Assembly (NCBI GenBank): GCA_036387475.1
Contig: DASVTR010000013.1
Span: 62,001 to 126,000 of the forward strand
Direction of reading: 5' to 3'
Origin: DASVTR01 sp036387475
Lineage (GTDB): Bacteria; Acidobacteriota; Blastocatellia; Pyrinomonadales; Pyrinomonadaceae
Length of the DNA: 64,000 bases
Each line of letters opens with the position of its first letter. Positions within the stretch are counted from its first letter, which is position 1. Position numbers and translations under genes: made by a program. Positions 1 to 8,609 of this stretch are shown here, piece after piece. The notes beneath the pieces were generated by a model. That model worked only from the letters and a program-made list of their open reading frames with translations, did no database searches and was not told the DNA's origin.

Positions 1-1
1 G

Positions 2-2047
2 CCCGTCGGCGATAAGCCCGATCAGATAACGGCTCATCGCGCCGTCTACCTGCCTGAATCAAGCGAGCAGACTAAGGGGCAAGCTGCGGTTAACACCAAT
101 TCCGTTTTGCCCGCTTCGACCACCGCCAAAATCATTTTCACGGGCGACGTGAATATAGAGACGCGCGATGCCCTGAAGGTGAAAACAGAAAAGCTTGTCT
201 ACGATCAAAAATCCGAAGTCGGGGAGACAAGCGAACCCGTCTCCTTCGAGCGGCAGAATGTTTCGGGCAAGGCGACGGGTGTAGTGGTGGATGCGAAGCA
301 CAAGAAGATGGAGATGAAGAGCGCCGTCGAGATAACGATTACACCTGAAGCCAACGCAGGCGCAGCGGCGAAGAAGGGAACACGCGGGCAGCCCGTGACG
401 ATTCGCTCAGCGCGCGCCTCCTTCGACCATTCGTCCTTGCACCTCGTCTTCACCGGCGGCGCTACCGCCGAACAGGCGCAGGACGTAATGAGCGGCGAGA
501 CGCTTTCGGCCACGCTCAACGAACGAAAGCAGCTACAAAAGATTGAAGCGCGCTCTAATTCCTATTTGCGCTCGATGTCCGAAGGGCGCGCAATTGAGGT
601 GCGCTCCGTTGACATGGATTTCTACATGAACGGAGAGCAGCAGCTTGAGCGCGCGCTGGCCTCACGCGATGTGAAGGCCAATAGCCTCAATGCCGATTCG
701 CAGATGGAGTTAATTGGCCCAACCGCGCTCGAAGTTAATTTCCAGAAACAGAATGAGCGCAGCCTGCTCAGGGAGATGCGTGCCGACGGGCGCTCTGTGC
801 TGAAACTCGCCGCGCCGCAATCGCGAGCGAGCGATGTGCGCGCGGCCAACAAGCAGTTGACCGCCGATGCTGTCAAGCTTTTCTGGCGCTCTTCGGGGCG
901 CGACCTAGAAAAAGCCGAAGCCGTCGGCAACGCCGAACTGATTGTTGACCCTGTGCAGAAGAACGCAACCACTGATCGGAAAACTCTGACCGCCCCGCGC
1001 TTCGACTGCGACTTCTACGAAGCGGGCAATCTCGCGCGCAATTTTACGGCTTCCGGCGGCGAGAGCAAGGTCGTCATAGAGCCGCATCAACCGACCGCAG
1101 ACCGTGCCACGCGCACTCTGACCGCACAGAAAATAGCAGCCGCCTTTGTCCGCGAAACGCAGGATGTCGAGCGCTTGGACGCGCAGGGCGACGCAAAATT
1201 CAACGAGCAGGATCGTCAGGGGCGCGCGATGAACGCTTCCTACACGGCGGCTGATGAGACGGTTCGCCTGCGCGGCGGTGAACCCGTCGTCTGGGATTCG
1301 CGCGCCCGCACCAAAGCCATCGAAATAGATACGGACACGCGCAGTGATGTCTCGTTTACGCGCGGAAAAACGGCGACCACCTATTACAGCCAGGAACAAA
1401 CGAACGGCGCGACACCCTTCTCAAAAGTGAAGAGTCCGGTCTTTATCGTTTCAGACCGTGCGGAGTTTCGCCATACGACGGGCGTGGCGATTTACACGGG
1501 CAGCGCTCGTGCATGGCAGGACGATAATTTCGTCAAGGGTGACCGCATCACTATCTATCGCGAAAATAAGCGCATGGAGGCGGACGGCCACGTGCAGAGC
1601 GTGCTTTATCAAGCGCGTGGTAAGAACGCCGAAGTCGTCCCCGCGTTGGCGACCTCCGACCGCATGTTCTATTCGGAAGTTGACCGCATCCTGCATTATG
1701 AGGGGACGGTCGACATCAAGCAGGGCACGGATCGGATTCAAAGCGCGGTAGCCGATGTCTACCTTTTGAAAGATACCAACGAAGTCGAAAAGACCATCGC
1801 GCAGCGCGACGTGGTAGTCACACAGCCCGGCAGGCAGGGCAATGGCGAGTGGGCGCAATACACCGCCGCCGATGAAACCGTCGTCCTCAAAGGCAAACCG
1901 GCGCGCGTCGTTGATACGGAGCAGGGAACGACGGAAGGGGGACGTTTGACTGTCTATCTGCGCGAGAGTAGAGTCATCGCCGACGATGCCAAAGGCCCAC
2001 AATCGCCCGGTCGCGTGCGCTCCGTTCACAAGATAAGAAAGCAGTGA
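2..2047 (+). CDS. LptA/LptC (OstA)-like protein, 5' end cut by window
   Basis: The frame is open from base 2 with no stop upstream, so the start lies outside the window; about 681 residues are visible. The protein is low in hydrophobic segments and built of repeated beta-rich units. Two clear units contain 'YTAADETV' followed by a gain/loss pattern (near residues 414 and 615), the style of OstA/LptA jelly-roll proteins that bridge LPS across the periplasm. The lptB gene two genes downstream supports an LPS-transport role. It is far longer than E. coli LptA (about 185 aa) and may fuse LptC- and LptA-like parts. Its stop overlaps the next gene's GTG by 4 bases (GTGA), so the two are likely co-translated. 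The family call is from motif style and context, not alignment. Confidence 0.7.
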   Translation, partial: PVGDKPDQITAHRAVYLPESSEQTKGQAAVNTNSVLPASTTAKIIFTGDVNIETRDALKVKTEKLVYDQKSEVGETSEPVSFERQNVSGKATGVVVDAKHKKMEMKSAVEITITPEANAGAAAKKGTRGQPVTIRSARASFDHSSLHLVFTGGATAEQAQDVMSGETLSATLNERKQLQKIEARSNSYLRSMSEGRAIEVRSVDMDFYMNGEQQLERALASRDVKANSLNADSQMELIGPTALEVNFQKQNERSLLREMRADGRSVLKLAAPQSRASDVRAANKQLTADAVKLFWRSSGRDLEKAEAVGNAELIVDPVQKNATTDRKTLTAPRFDCDFYEAGNLARNFTASGGESKVVIEPHQPTADRATRTLTAQKIAAAFVRETQDVERLDAQGDAKFNEQDRQGRAMNASYTAADETVRLRGGEPVVWDSRARTKAIEIDTDTRSDVSFTRGKTATTYYSQEQTNGATPFSKVKSPVFIVSDRAEFRHTTGVAIYTGSARAWQDDNFVKGDRITIYRENKRMEADGHVQSVLYQARGKNAEVVPALATSDRMFYSEVDRILHYEGTVDIKQGTDRIQSAVADVYLLKDTNEVEKTIAQRDVVVTQPGRQGNGEWAQYTAADETVVLKGKPARVVDTEQGTTEGGRLTVYLRESRVIADDAKGPQSPGRVRSVHKIRKQ

Positions 2048-2907
2048 CAGACGACAACAGAAGAGTGATATTGTCAAAAAGATTTCTGCTTGTCGGATAC
2101 GATATGCAGTGCGTGACAAACAGAATGCCTGTGTTGGAGAGAATCGGTTTTCATCTTTTACCAGCTTTACTGCTGCTTCTCGTTTTGTCGACTTCTGCGT
2201 TTGCGCAAAGCGAGAAGAAGATAGCCTACGCCGTTCTGCTGGATAACACACGCTCGCTGGAAAAGCAGTTTCCGCAGGTGTTACTGTTCGGCAAAGGAGT
2301 CGTCAAGCAGATTCGCCCGCGCGGCCCCGTCTCTTTATTCAGTTTCATCTCGAAATACGATAATGATTTTTGGTTTATTGGACATGCAGAAGATAAATAT
2401 GAAGGACGTAATAGCGAGCGCGCGGTGGCGGCTTTAGGAGTGGAATGGAGTCAGGACGAGAAAGAATTTGGTCGTTACATTGATGCCCTGCCAATTGTTA
2501 AGGGGAATACGGCCCTCCTTGAGGCCATTGAGTCAATGGCTGAAGCGCTTGATGCAAAAGTAAATAGTGAGAAAGAATCTTTTAAAGACAAGGTGATAAT
2601 TTTAATCACAGACGGGGAGCACAGGGAGGAATCGGTAACTGGCGCGACGGGCTATGATGCGACAACAGAGCAAACTAAGGAGAAAACGCGGCAACTCATA
2701 AAGTTGCTCAAGAGCATCGGAATCAGAGTCTATGCGGTCGGGCTGATTAGAGATTTGAACTCTACTTCATTTGGTAAGATGAGCACTAAAGATAGAGCCG
2801 AAGCGTTTCTCAAAAAGATTACGAAGGAAACGGGCGGGCGGGTTGACTTCCCAAAATCGAAGGGCGTCGATGTCGAAAGCGTGCTCAGCGAACTGTTAGC
2901 GCAATAG
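2044..2907 (+). CDS. VWFA-domain secreted protein
   Basis: The reading frame opens at GTG 2044, overlapping the upstream stop. A better signal peptide begins at ATG 2104 or 2125, where 'LLPALLLLLVLSTSAFAQ' gives a typical hydrophobic core and Ala-x-Ala-Gln cleavage site. The mature part starts with a von Willebrand A fold: 'YAVLLDNTRSL' is the MIDAS strand but has DNTRS instead of DxSxS, and 'VIILITDGEHREES' is the later metal-loop strand. VWFA proteins of this type are common in Acidobacteriota and usually act in envelope protein contacts. It sits between two LPS-transport-like genes. The exact function is unknown. Confidence 0.7.
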   Translation: MTDDNRRVILSKRFLLVGYDMQCVTNRMPVLERIGFHLLPALLLLLVLSTSAFAQSEKKIAYAVLLDNTRSLEKQFPQVLLFGKGVVKQIRPRGPVSLFSFISKYDNDFWFIGHAEDKYEGRNSERAVAALGVEWSQDEKEFGRYIDALPIVKGNTALLEAIESMAEALDAKVNSEKESFKDKVIILITDGEHREESVTGATGYDATTEQTKEKTRQLIKLLKSIGIRVYAVGLIRDLNSTSFGKMSTKDRAEAFLKKITKETGGRVDFPKSKGVDVESVLSELLAQ

Positions 2908-2982
2908 CAACCAGCGAGAGCGCCCTTTCGCGAGTCATGCAGCAAACGAGCCTTATGTTGCCTTCAACTTGCTACTTTGTTT

Positions 2983-3816
2983 ATGAATAGCACAGAGACG
3001 GAAGACAGGGTATCTGAGCAAATAGAGGAGGCGCGCTCGACGCATCTTGAGAGGAAGGCTGTCGAGACGCGCGTCGCTCATGGCACTCCGTCGCCCGAAG
3101 CGCTGGCCGCCTCCGGTTTGCAAAAGAGTTATGGCAAGCGGCGGGTGGTGGATGACGTGAGCCTCTACGTCGAGCAGGGCGAGGTGGTGGGATTGCTGGG
3201 CGCGAACGGCGCTGGCAAGACGACGACCTTTTACATGATTACGGGACTTGAACGCCCAGACCGTGGCACAATTCGCCTGGCCTCAAGGGATGTCACAAAG
3301 CTGCCGATGTATTTGCGTGCGCGCCTTGGTCTGGGCTATTTGCCGCAGGAGCCTTCCATCTTTCGTAAGATGACGGCGGCGCAGAATATCCTGGCGGTGC
3401 TTGAGCCGATGGGGCTGCGGAGACGCGAAAGATTCAAGCGGCTCGAAGAGCTTTTGGAAGAGTTTGGCATCGCGCATGTACGCAATACACGTGGCGATGC
3501 GCTGTCGGGCGGCGAACGTCGTCGCACGGAGATAGCGCGGGCCATCGCCACCGACCCGCAGTTTATTCTGCTCGACGAGCCTTTCGCGGGAATTGACCCG
3601 AAGGCGATTGACGATATACAGAGCGTGATTCTTTACCTGCGCGACCGTGGCATAGGGATTCTGATTACCGACCACAACGTCCGCGAAACGCTCGGCGTCA
3701 CAGACCGCGCATACATCATGGCCGAAGGCCGCATCTTCCGCGCGGGCGACCCGCAGAGCCTCGTCAACGATACGGAAGTGCGCCGCCTTTACCTCGGCGA
3801 GCGGTTCAGTTTGTAA
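2983..3816 (+). CDS. lptB: LPS export ABC transporter ATPase LptB
   Basis: This is a cytoplasmic ATPase that powers LPS extraction by LptFG. Visible motifs are Walker A 'GANGAGKTT', the Q-loop 'YLPQEPSIF', the ABC signature 'LSGGERRR', Walker B 'FILLDEPFAGIDP' and the H-loop 'LITDHNVRE'; the PQEPSIFRKMT and DHNVRETL segments are characteristic of LptB. I chose ATG 2983 over the in-frame TTG at 2977. The protein has about 38 extra polar residues at the N-terminus compared with the usual 240-residue family length, so a start further in cannot be excluded. It lies downstream of an LptA/C-like gene and upstream of rpoN, as in many proteobacteria. Confidence 0.92.
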   Translation: MNSTETEDRVSEQIEEARSTHLERKAVETRVAHGTPSPEALAASGLQKSYGKRRVVDDVSLYVEQGEVVGLLGANGAGKTTTFYMITGLERPDRGTIRLASRDVTKLPMYLRARLGLGYLPQEPSIFRKMTAAQNILAVLEPMGLRRRERFKRLEELLEEFGIAHVRNTRGDALSGGERRRTEIARAIATDPQFILLDEPFAGIDPKAIDDIQSVILYLRDRGIGILITDHNVRETLGVTDRAYIMAEGRIFRAGDPQSLVNDTEVRRLYLGERFSL

Positions 3817-3818
3817 AT

Positions 3819-3938
3819 CAGTTTTCGGTTTTCAGTTTTCAGAAAAAGATTTGAGCTTCGATGAACTATAATTTAATGTTGGTTTTGCCTCTCTTCCACA
3901 CGTCCCTCTGAAGACTAAAAACTGAAAACTGAAAACTG
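3819..3938. repeat. Heptamer-repeat dyad H1 (CAGTTTT word)
   Basis: The left arm (3819-3842) is CAGTTTT/CGGTTTT/CAGTTTT/CAG in tandem. The right arm (3914-3938) is ACTAAAA/ACTGAAA/ACTGAAA/ACTG, its reverse complement. A 71-base non-coding spacer separates the arms. The dyad lies directly behind lptB. No T-run follows, so a simple intrinsic terminator is not indicated. Confidence 0.85.
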
Positions 3939-3942
3939 TTGG

Positions 3943-3972
3943 CTGACGACTGACGGCTTTTTCAGTTATAAT
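3943..3972 (+). promoter_or_regulatory. Possible sigma-70-type promoter for rpoN
   Basis: A perfect TATAAT (3967-3972) is preceded at 18 bases by CTGACG (3943-3948), a moderate -35. It lies 78 bases before the rpoN ATG and just after dyad H1. Read from sequence only. Confidence 0.45.
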
Positions 3973-4050
3973 CTCCCTCGCGCTTGAAAAAGCGCTCAAG
4001 ATAAAATTCACTCGGTCGGATTTGGAAAGCCGTAGATAGACGATTAAGGT

Positions 4051-5667
4051 ATGTCCGCTAAACTCACGCTTGGTCTGAGTCAACGTCTCGTGCTGACGCC
4101 GCAGTTGCGCCAGCGCATAGAGATGCTGCAGATGACCACCCTCGAACTCAGCGAACTGATTCAGCAGCAATTGCTGGAAAACCCCGTCCTCGAAGAGGTC
4201 GCATCAGCAGACGAGACACGCGAACTGTCTGAGAATATCTTAGACCAACTGGCGAGCGCCGACGCTGCCAGCAACTTTGACCTTCCGGCGGGAGAGACGG
4301 AAGCCAGCCTGAACGGCTCTGCCTCCGGCGTTGGCGCAGACGCCGATGCTGTGGCGATGTACACGGAAGCGGACACCGCAGCCGCCGTTGATGCTGGCGT
4401 TGACACTGCCGCCGACGTGGGCGAAGAGATGGGCGCGGACGAGGCTTCGCGCGATGCTTTTGAAGAGATAGATTTCGGTCGCGAGTTTCAGGATTACTTA
4501 GACCCCGGCTACAAGACCCAGGAGTTTGAGTACAAGGAAGACGCACCGACCTTCGAGCAATTCCTGACGCGCCCGCCAAACCTTGCTGAGCATCTTGAAT
4601 GGCAGTTGCACATGACCACGCACGACGAACAGGTGCGCGAGGCCGCCGAGTGCGTCATCGGTAATCTGGACGGCGACGGACGCCTCAACGCGACCGATGA
4701 AGAGATCGCCGCGATGGGCAATTGGCCGGAAGAACTCGTCGAGCGGGCGCGGCAGACCGTCATGCGGCTTGACCCTGTGGGCTGCGGCGCGCGTGATGCG
4801 CGCGAGTGTCTGCTCGTTCAATTGGAAGTGCGCGGCGAGAGCGACCGCTTGGCCGCCCGCCTCATCAAAGAGCACCTGCTCGATTTGCAGCAGCACAAGC
4901 TGCCGAACCTCTCAAAGCAGATTGGCATTGATGTCGAAACCCTGCTTGATGAAGTCAACTTTATACGCTGCCTTGACCCGTTTCCGGGCCGACGCTATTC
5001 GTCTGACGAGCCAATTCTCATCGCGCCGGAAATCTATATTGAAAAGCTCGATGAACTGGACGAGACGGATGAGCTTGGCGGCTACGTCATCTACTTTGCA
5101 GACGACGGCAGCCCGCGCCTGCGCATCAGCCGCGATTATCAGAAAATGATTGACAGCGGCAAAGCGACAAAAGAAGAGCGCGACTTTATCCGCGATAAGA
5201 TGCGCTCGGCGGTTGACCTGCTGCGTAACATCGAGCACCGGCGGCAGACCATCTACAAGGTCGTCGAATCCATCGTTAAGCGACAGCGCGAATTCTTAGA
5301 CAGGGGCGTGCAGTACATACGCCCGATGATGCTCAAGGACATCGCCGAAGACATCGGGATGCACCTTTCGACCGTCTCGCGTGTCGTCAATCGCAAGTAT
5401 GCGCACACGCCGCAGGGCGTCATCGAATTGCGCCGCTTCTTCACCGAAGGGATGATGAACGAAGAAGGCGAAGAAGTCTCGACGCGTATCATCAAGCTCA
5501 AGATTAAGAAGCTCATCGAAGAAGAAGACGCGCACAATCCGATTACGGACGATCAGGTCGTTAAGATTCTGCTCAAAGACGGCATGAAGCTGTCGCGGCG
5601 AACGGTCGCCAAATATCGCGACCAGATGCAGATACCGGGGTCGCGCGAGCGCCGCGCCGTAGTCTAA
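4051..5667 (+). CDS. rpoN: RNA polymerase sigma-54 factor RpoN
   Basis: Region I is the Gln/Leu-rich start 'LSQRLVLTPQLRQRIEMLQ' that binds the activator and gates melting. Region II (about residues 50-165) is an unusually long Ala/Asp/Glu-rich acidic linker. The core-binding part includes 'LDPVGCGARDARECLL'. The C-terminal DNA-binding part has the helix-turn-helix 'MHLSTVSRVVNRKY' and the RpoN box 'SRRTVAKYRDQMQIP', which differs slightly from the canonical ARRTVAKYRE. Length (538 aa) is a little above the family norm because of the acidic insert. It directs transcription from -24/-12 promoters; an activator gene is present at 23748-25184 and a good -24/-12 site at 55170-55184. Followed by hpf, as in many bacteria. 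Confidence 0.96.
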   Translation: MSAKLTLGLSQRLVLTPQLRQRIEMLQMTTLELSELIQQQLLENPVLEEVASADETRELSENILDQLASADAASNFDLPAGETEASLNGSASGVGADADAVAMYTEADTAAAVDAGVDTAADVGEEMGADEASRDAFEEIDFGREFQDYLDPGYKTQEFEYKEDAPTFEQFLTRPPNLAEHLEWQLHMTTHDEQVREAAECVIGNLDGDGRLNATDEEIAAMGNWPEELVERARQTVMRLDPVGCGARDARECLLVQLEVRGESDRLAARLIKEHLLDLQQHKLPNLSKQIGIDVETLLDEVNFIRCLDPFPGRRYSSDEPILIAPEIYIEKLDELDETDELGGYVIYFADDGSPRLRISRDYQKMIDSGKATKEERDFIRDKMRSAVDLLRNIEHRRQTIYKVVESIVKRQREFLDRGVQYIRPMMLKDIAEDIGMHLSTVSRVVNRKYAHTPQGVIELRRFFTEGMMNEEGEEVSTRIIKLKIKKLIEEEDAHNPITDDQVVKILLKDGMKLSRRTVAKYRDQMQIPGSRERRAVV

Positions 5668-5671
5668 AAAG

Positions 5672-5757
5672 CAGTGGTCAGTGGCCGGTGGTCAGTAGTC
5701 AGTTAAAAACGACTGGCTTTCTACTGACCACCGACCACTGACCACTGACCACTTTTT
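5672..5757 (+). repeat. Heptamer-repeat dyad H2 (GGTCAGT word), terminator-like
   Basis: The left arm is GGTCAGT/GGCCGGT/GGTCAGT/AGTCAGT (5672-5704). The right arm (5723-5752) is the complementary ACTGACC series. Five T residues follow at 5753-5757, so unlike most of its siblings this one could end rpoN transcription. The hpf ribosome-binding site starts immediately after it. Confidence 0.85.
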
Positions 5758-5771
5758 CTGGGAGGGTACTG

Positions 5772-6305
5772 ATGGAATTTGAGTACACTGGACGCCACGT
5801 TGATGTGACGCCAGCTATTCGCACGCACGTCGAGGAGCATTTTCAAAAACTCGAACATATTTTTAACGATTCGACGGCGCGCGCACACGTCATCATCGAG
5901 GTTGAAAAGAACAGGCAGATCGGCGAAGTGCTGGTGCACTGGCGCGAGCACACGTTGACGGCGACCGATACCAACGCCGACATGTATCAGGCTTTGACGC
6001 GCGCCATCGCCAAGATTGAAAAGCAGGCGCTCAAGCTGAAGAAAAAGATTATTGACCGCAAGCAGGGCGCGAAATCCGCAGGCGCAGTCGCACCGCAGCC
6101 GGACGGCGACGTGGAGGCCAGCCCCGCCAGGCCGCGCATCATCCCTGTGCGCCGTTATACCGTCAAGCCGATGACGGTCGATGAAGCGGCGCTGCAACTC
6201 TCCGGCGAGGCAGACCAGTTTTTAGTCTTCCGTGATGCAGACACTAATCGCATCGGCATCATCTACAAACGCAAGGACAACAACTTCGGCCTCATCGAAC
6301 CCTAA
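5772..6305 (+). CDS. hpf: Long-form ribosome hibernation promoting factor
   Basis: This protein inactivates and dimerises 70S ribosomes in starved cells. The N-terminal S30AE domain starts 'FEYTGRHVDVTPAIR' and has the basic lysine helix near residues 77-98 that sits in the mRNA/tRNA channel. After a variable Ala/Gly/Pro linker (about 98-117) comes the C-terminal dimerisation domain, 'IIPVRRYTVKPMTVDEA', ending 'GIIYKRKDNNFGLIEP'. At 177 aa it is a typical long form. The ATG has a strong GGGAGGGT ribosome-binding site. The position right after rpoN matches the classical rpoN-hpf-pts arrangement. Confidence 0.95.
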   Translation: MEFEYTGRHVDVTPAIRTHVEEHFQKLEHIFNDSTARAHVIIEVEKNRQIGEVLVHWREHTLTATDTNADMYQALTRAIAKIEKQALKLKKKIIDRKQGAKSAGAVAPQPDGDVEASPARPRIIPVRRYTVKPMTVDEAALQLSGEADQFLVFRDADTNRIGIIYKRKDNNFGLIEP

Positions 6306-6314
6306 AGGCGGTTT

Positions 6315-6388
6315 CAAGTTTCAGGTTTCAAGTTTCAGGTTTTTCGTTCTCTTACTTGAAACCTGAAACTTGAAAACCTGAAACCTGA
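6315..6388. repeat. Heptamer-repeat dyad H3 (CAAGTTT/CAGGTTT words) abutting hprK start
   Basis: The left arm (6315-6342) alternates CAAGTTT and CAGGTTT twice. The right arm (6354-6388) is ACTTGAA/ACCTGAA/ACTTGAA/ACCTGAA/ACCTGAA with one extra A. The last unit shares its final A with the hprK ATG, so no room is left for a Shine-Dalgarno sequence. Dyad H17 before ubiD uses the same words. Confidence 0.9.
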
Positions 6389-7402
6389 ATGTCAAGCGAT
6401 CAGCCCGCCATTACCATTAGCGAGTTTATAGCGAATGCGCCCGCGCGTCTCGGATTGAGCGTGCTGGCGGGGAGGCCCGGTTTGGATGAGCGCCGGATTA
6501 CGCTGGCGCGCATACAGAAACTGGGACTCGCGCTCGCAGGGTTTACACACTACATTCATCCGGGCCGCTTGCAGATCGTCGGCCAAAGCGAAATCTGGTT
6601 TCTGGGCCAACTTGCGCCCGCCAAGCGGCGCGAGGCCATCCATAATCTAGCCCTCGAAAAAATCTCCTGCGTGCTGGTGACGAAGGGGCTTGAGCCGCCC
6701 GTCGAAATGATTGAAGCGGCAGAGAGCGCCAGCCTCCCTCTTGTCAGCACTCCGCTCGTCAGTTCCATTGCCATCACGCTCGTTATGGATTATTTGCAGG
6801 AGCGGCTTGCTCCGCGCGCCATTCGTCATGGGGTGCTGATGGATGTTTACGGACTCGGCGTGTTGATTGAAGGAACTTCGGGGATAGGGAAGTCGGAATG
6901 CGCGCTCGATCTGGTGGCTCGCGGTCATCGTCTCGTCTCCGACGATGTGGTGGAAGTGCGGCGTATAGGGCAGGAGCGAATCGTCGGCAGCGCACCCGAA
7001 CTCCTGCGTGAGCATCTGGAAATTCGCGGGCTGGGAATCATCAACATACGCGATCTGTTCGGCGTCTCGGCGGTCAGCACCGCCAAGAACATAGACCTCT
7101 CAATCAAGCTGGAACGCTGGGACGAGGCCGGTGAAGTCGAGCGTCTGGGAATCGACGCGCAGGCAATTGAAATCCTCGACGTTAGTGTTCCGCAAGTGCT
7201 GATTCCCGTCAGTCCGGGACGAAATCTTTCGACCCTGGTGGAAACAGCCGTGCGCGTGCAGATGCTTAGAGCGCGCGGCTACGATGCCGCACAGACTTTT
7301 GTCGCGCGACACGCGGAGATGCTGACCAAGGAGTCAGAAGTCAGGGGACAGGAGCCAGTAGAAAAGCAGAATCCAGAATTCAGAATCCAGAAGTCAGAGT
7401 GA
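6389..7402 (+). CDS. hprK: HPr kinase/phosphorylase
   Basis: This bifunctional enzyme phosphorylates HPr on a serine with ATP or pyrophosphate and removes the phosphate again. The N-terminal HprK domain (about 1-130) precedes a kinase core with 'RHGVLMDVYG' (catalytic His at 147), the P-loop 'EGTSGIGKS' (161-169), 'LVSDDVVEV' and the family signature 'EIRGLGIINI' (211-220). The target HPr with its Ser48 is encoded three genes downstream. The last 24 codons (7331-7399) lie wholly inside heptamer repeat H4, so the tail from 'KESEVRG' on is repeat-derived and unlikely to be part of the fold. No Shine-Dalgarno is visible because dyad H3 reaches the ATG. Confidence 0.94.
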   Translation: MSSDQPAITISEFIANAPARLGLSVLAGRPGLDERRITLARIQKLGLALAGFTHYIHPGRLQIVGQSEIWFLGQLAPAKRREAIHNLALEKISCVLVTKGLEPPVEMIEAAESASLPLVSTPLVSSIAITLVMDYLQERLAPRAIRHGVLMDVYGLGVLIEGTSGIGKSECALDLVARGHRLVSDDVVEVRRIGQERIVGSAPELLREHLEIRGLGIINIRDLFGVSAVSTAKNIDLSIKLERWDEAGEVERLGIDAQAIEILDVSVPQVLIPVSPGRNLSTLVETAVRVQMLRARGYDAAQTFVARHAEMLTKESEVRGQEPVEKQNPEFRIQKSE

Positions 7403-7475
7403 TTGGCTGAAACCACTTTTATTCTATTCTTTGATTTTCTTTTCTTCTGACTCCTGGTTTCTGAATTCTGCTTCA
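7331..7475. repeat. Heptamer-repeat dyad H4 (GTCAGAA/CAGAATC words)
   Basis: The left arm (7331-7400) holds nine units such as GAGTCAG, AAGTCAG, CAGAATC and CAGAATT and is translated as the HprK tail. The right arm (7443-7475) is TTCTGAC/TCCTGGT/TTCTGAA/TTCTGCT. It stops 5 bases before the rapZ ATG. H8 and H16 use related words. Confidence 0.88.
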
Positions 7476-7479
7476 TCAT

Positions 7480-8409
7480 ATGCCTAAAACAAAAGAGGCG
7501 AGAACAAACGGGGGTGCGCCGGACATCGTTATCATTACGGGCCTGAGCGGTTCGGGGATGTCTTCGGCCACCAACGCTTTTGAAGACCTCGGTTATTTCT
7601 GCGTCGATAATTTGCCGGTCACGTTGTTGCCGACCTTCGCACGCCTGGTCGAGCCGGACGAAGAGAATCACGCGCGCATTGCACGGGCCGCGCTCGTCAT
7701 CAACATTCGCGAGGGCCATTTTCTGAAAGAGTTTGAAGCGCAGCTTGAAGGCTTGCGCGAGCGTGGCTTGCAGGTCTTCGTGCTTTTTCTGGAAGCTTCG
7801 GACGAAGTGCTGCAACGCCGTTTCAGTGAGACGCGCCGCCCGCACCCGGCAGATACAAGCGACGGCCTTCTGTCAGCCATTCGCGCCGAGCGCGCGGCGA
7901 TGGCCGACATACGCGCTCTTGCAGACTACATCATTGACACGACAGACGATACCGTTCACTCTCTGCGCAGCCGCCTCGTCGAACGTTTCAGCCCGAACAC
8001 GCAGGGGACGCCGATGCGTGTGCGGGTCTTAAGCTTCGGGCACAAGTATGGAAGCCCGCCCGATATGGAATTGCTCTTCGATGTGCGTCATCTGCCGAAT
8101 CCTTTCTTTGTGCCGGAGTTGCGTGACCTGTCCGGCCACGACAAGCGTGTGGTCGAGTACCTGAAGGCGCAGCCGGACGTGACCGAGACGCTCAATCGTT
8201 TTTCAGATTTGCTTGACTACCTCTTGCCTCTGTACAAGCGCGAGGGCAAGTCTTATGTCACGGTCGGCATCGGCTGCACGGGTGGGCGACATCGCTCGGT
8301 GATGATCGCCAACGCGCTCGCACGTCGCCTGCGCCGAACAGGCTTCGACGCTCAGCCCGCGCATCGTGACATCGGCAAAGCAAAACGCCGGAAAGCAAGT
8401 AAGAAGTAG
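7480..8409 (+). CDS. rapZ: RapZ/YvcJ-family nucleotide-binding protein with altered P-loop
   Basis: In E. coli RapZ is an RNA-binding adaptor that controls glmS sRNA decay; Bacillus YvcJ is a GTPase. Family landmarks are 'EDLGYFCVDNLP' after the P-loop, 'RVLSFGHKYGSP', and the C-terminal RNA-binding core 'VTVGIGCTGGRHRSV'. The P-loop reads GLSGSGMS (residues 21-28): the Walker A lysine is methionine (ATG codon), so nucleotide hydrolysis in the usual way is doubtful. The gene lies between hprK and a PTS EIIA gene, the classical neighbourhood. No Shine-Dalgarno is visible; dyad H4 ends 5 bases before the ATG. Confidence 0.93.
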   Translation: MPKTKEARTNGGAPDIVIITGLSGSGMSSATNAFEDLGYFCVDNLPVTLLPTFARLVEPDEENHARIARAALVINIREGHFLKEFEAQLEGLRERGLQVFVLFLEASDEVLQRRFSETRRPHPADTSDGLLSAIRAERAAMADIRALADYIIDTTDDTVHSLRSRLVERFSPNTQGTPMRVRVLSFGHKYGSPPDMELLFDVRHLPNPFFVPELRDLSGHDKRVVEYLKAQPDVTETLNRFSDLLDYLLPLYKREGKSYVTVGIGCTGGRHRSVMIANALARRLRRTGFDAQPAHRDIGKAKRRKASKK

Positions 8410-8427
8410 GAACGAGGAAGTTGGAAT

Positions 8428-8556
8428 GATGAACGCTGAACGATGAGTAGAAGACAGTTGTCAGTTTTCGGTTTTCAGTTTTCAGCACATACAAGTTGCT
8501 TTCTGCTGAACACTGAAAACTCAAAACTGTAAACTGCGTTCATCGTTCATCGTTTC
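8428..8556. repeat. Nested heptamer-repeat dyad H5 (outer GTTCATC, inner CAGTTTT)
   Basis: The outer arms are GATGAAC/GCTGAAC/GATGAGT (8428-8447) and GTTCATC/GTTCATC/GTTTC (8537-8556). Inside them are CAGTTGT/CAGTTTT/CGGTTTT/CAGTTTT (8455-8485) and the complementary AACTGAA-type series (8505-8536). Two word families thus sit concentrically, as if one dyad had formed inside another. Confidence 0.88.
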
Positions 8557-8609
8557 TTAGCGGTTCTGTGGCAAATTATAATTAGCATTGAAGGCGGCAA
8601 CGAAAATAA

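Noticed and set aside
4148..4579. Arg/Ser-rich minus-strand frames within rpoN, rapZ, ptsI and others
   Set aside because: They are antisense shadows of high-GC genes, without start signals or family motifs.
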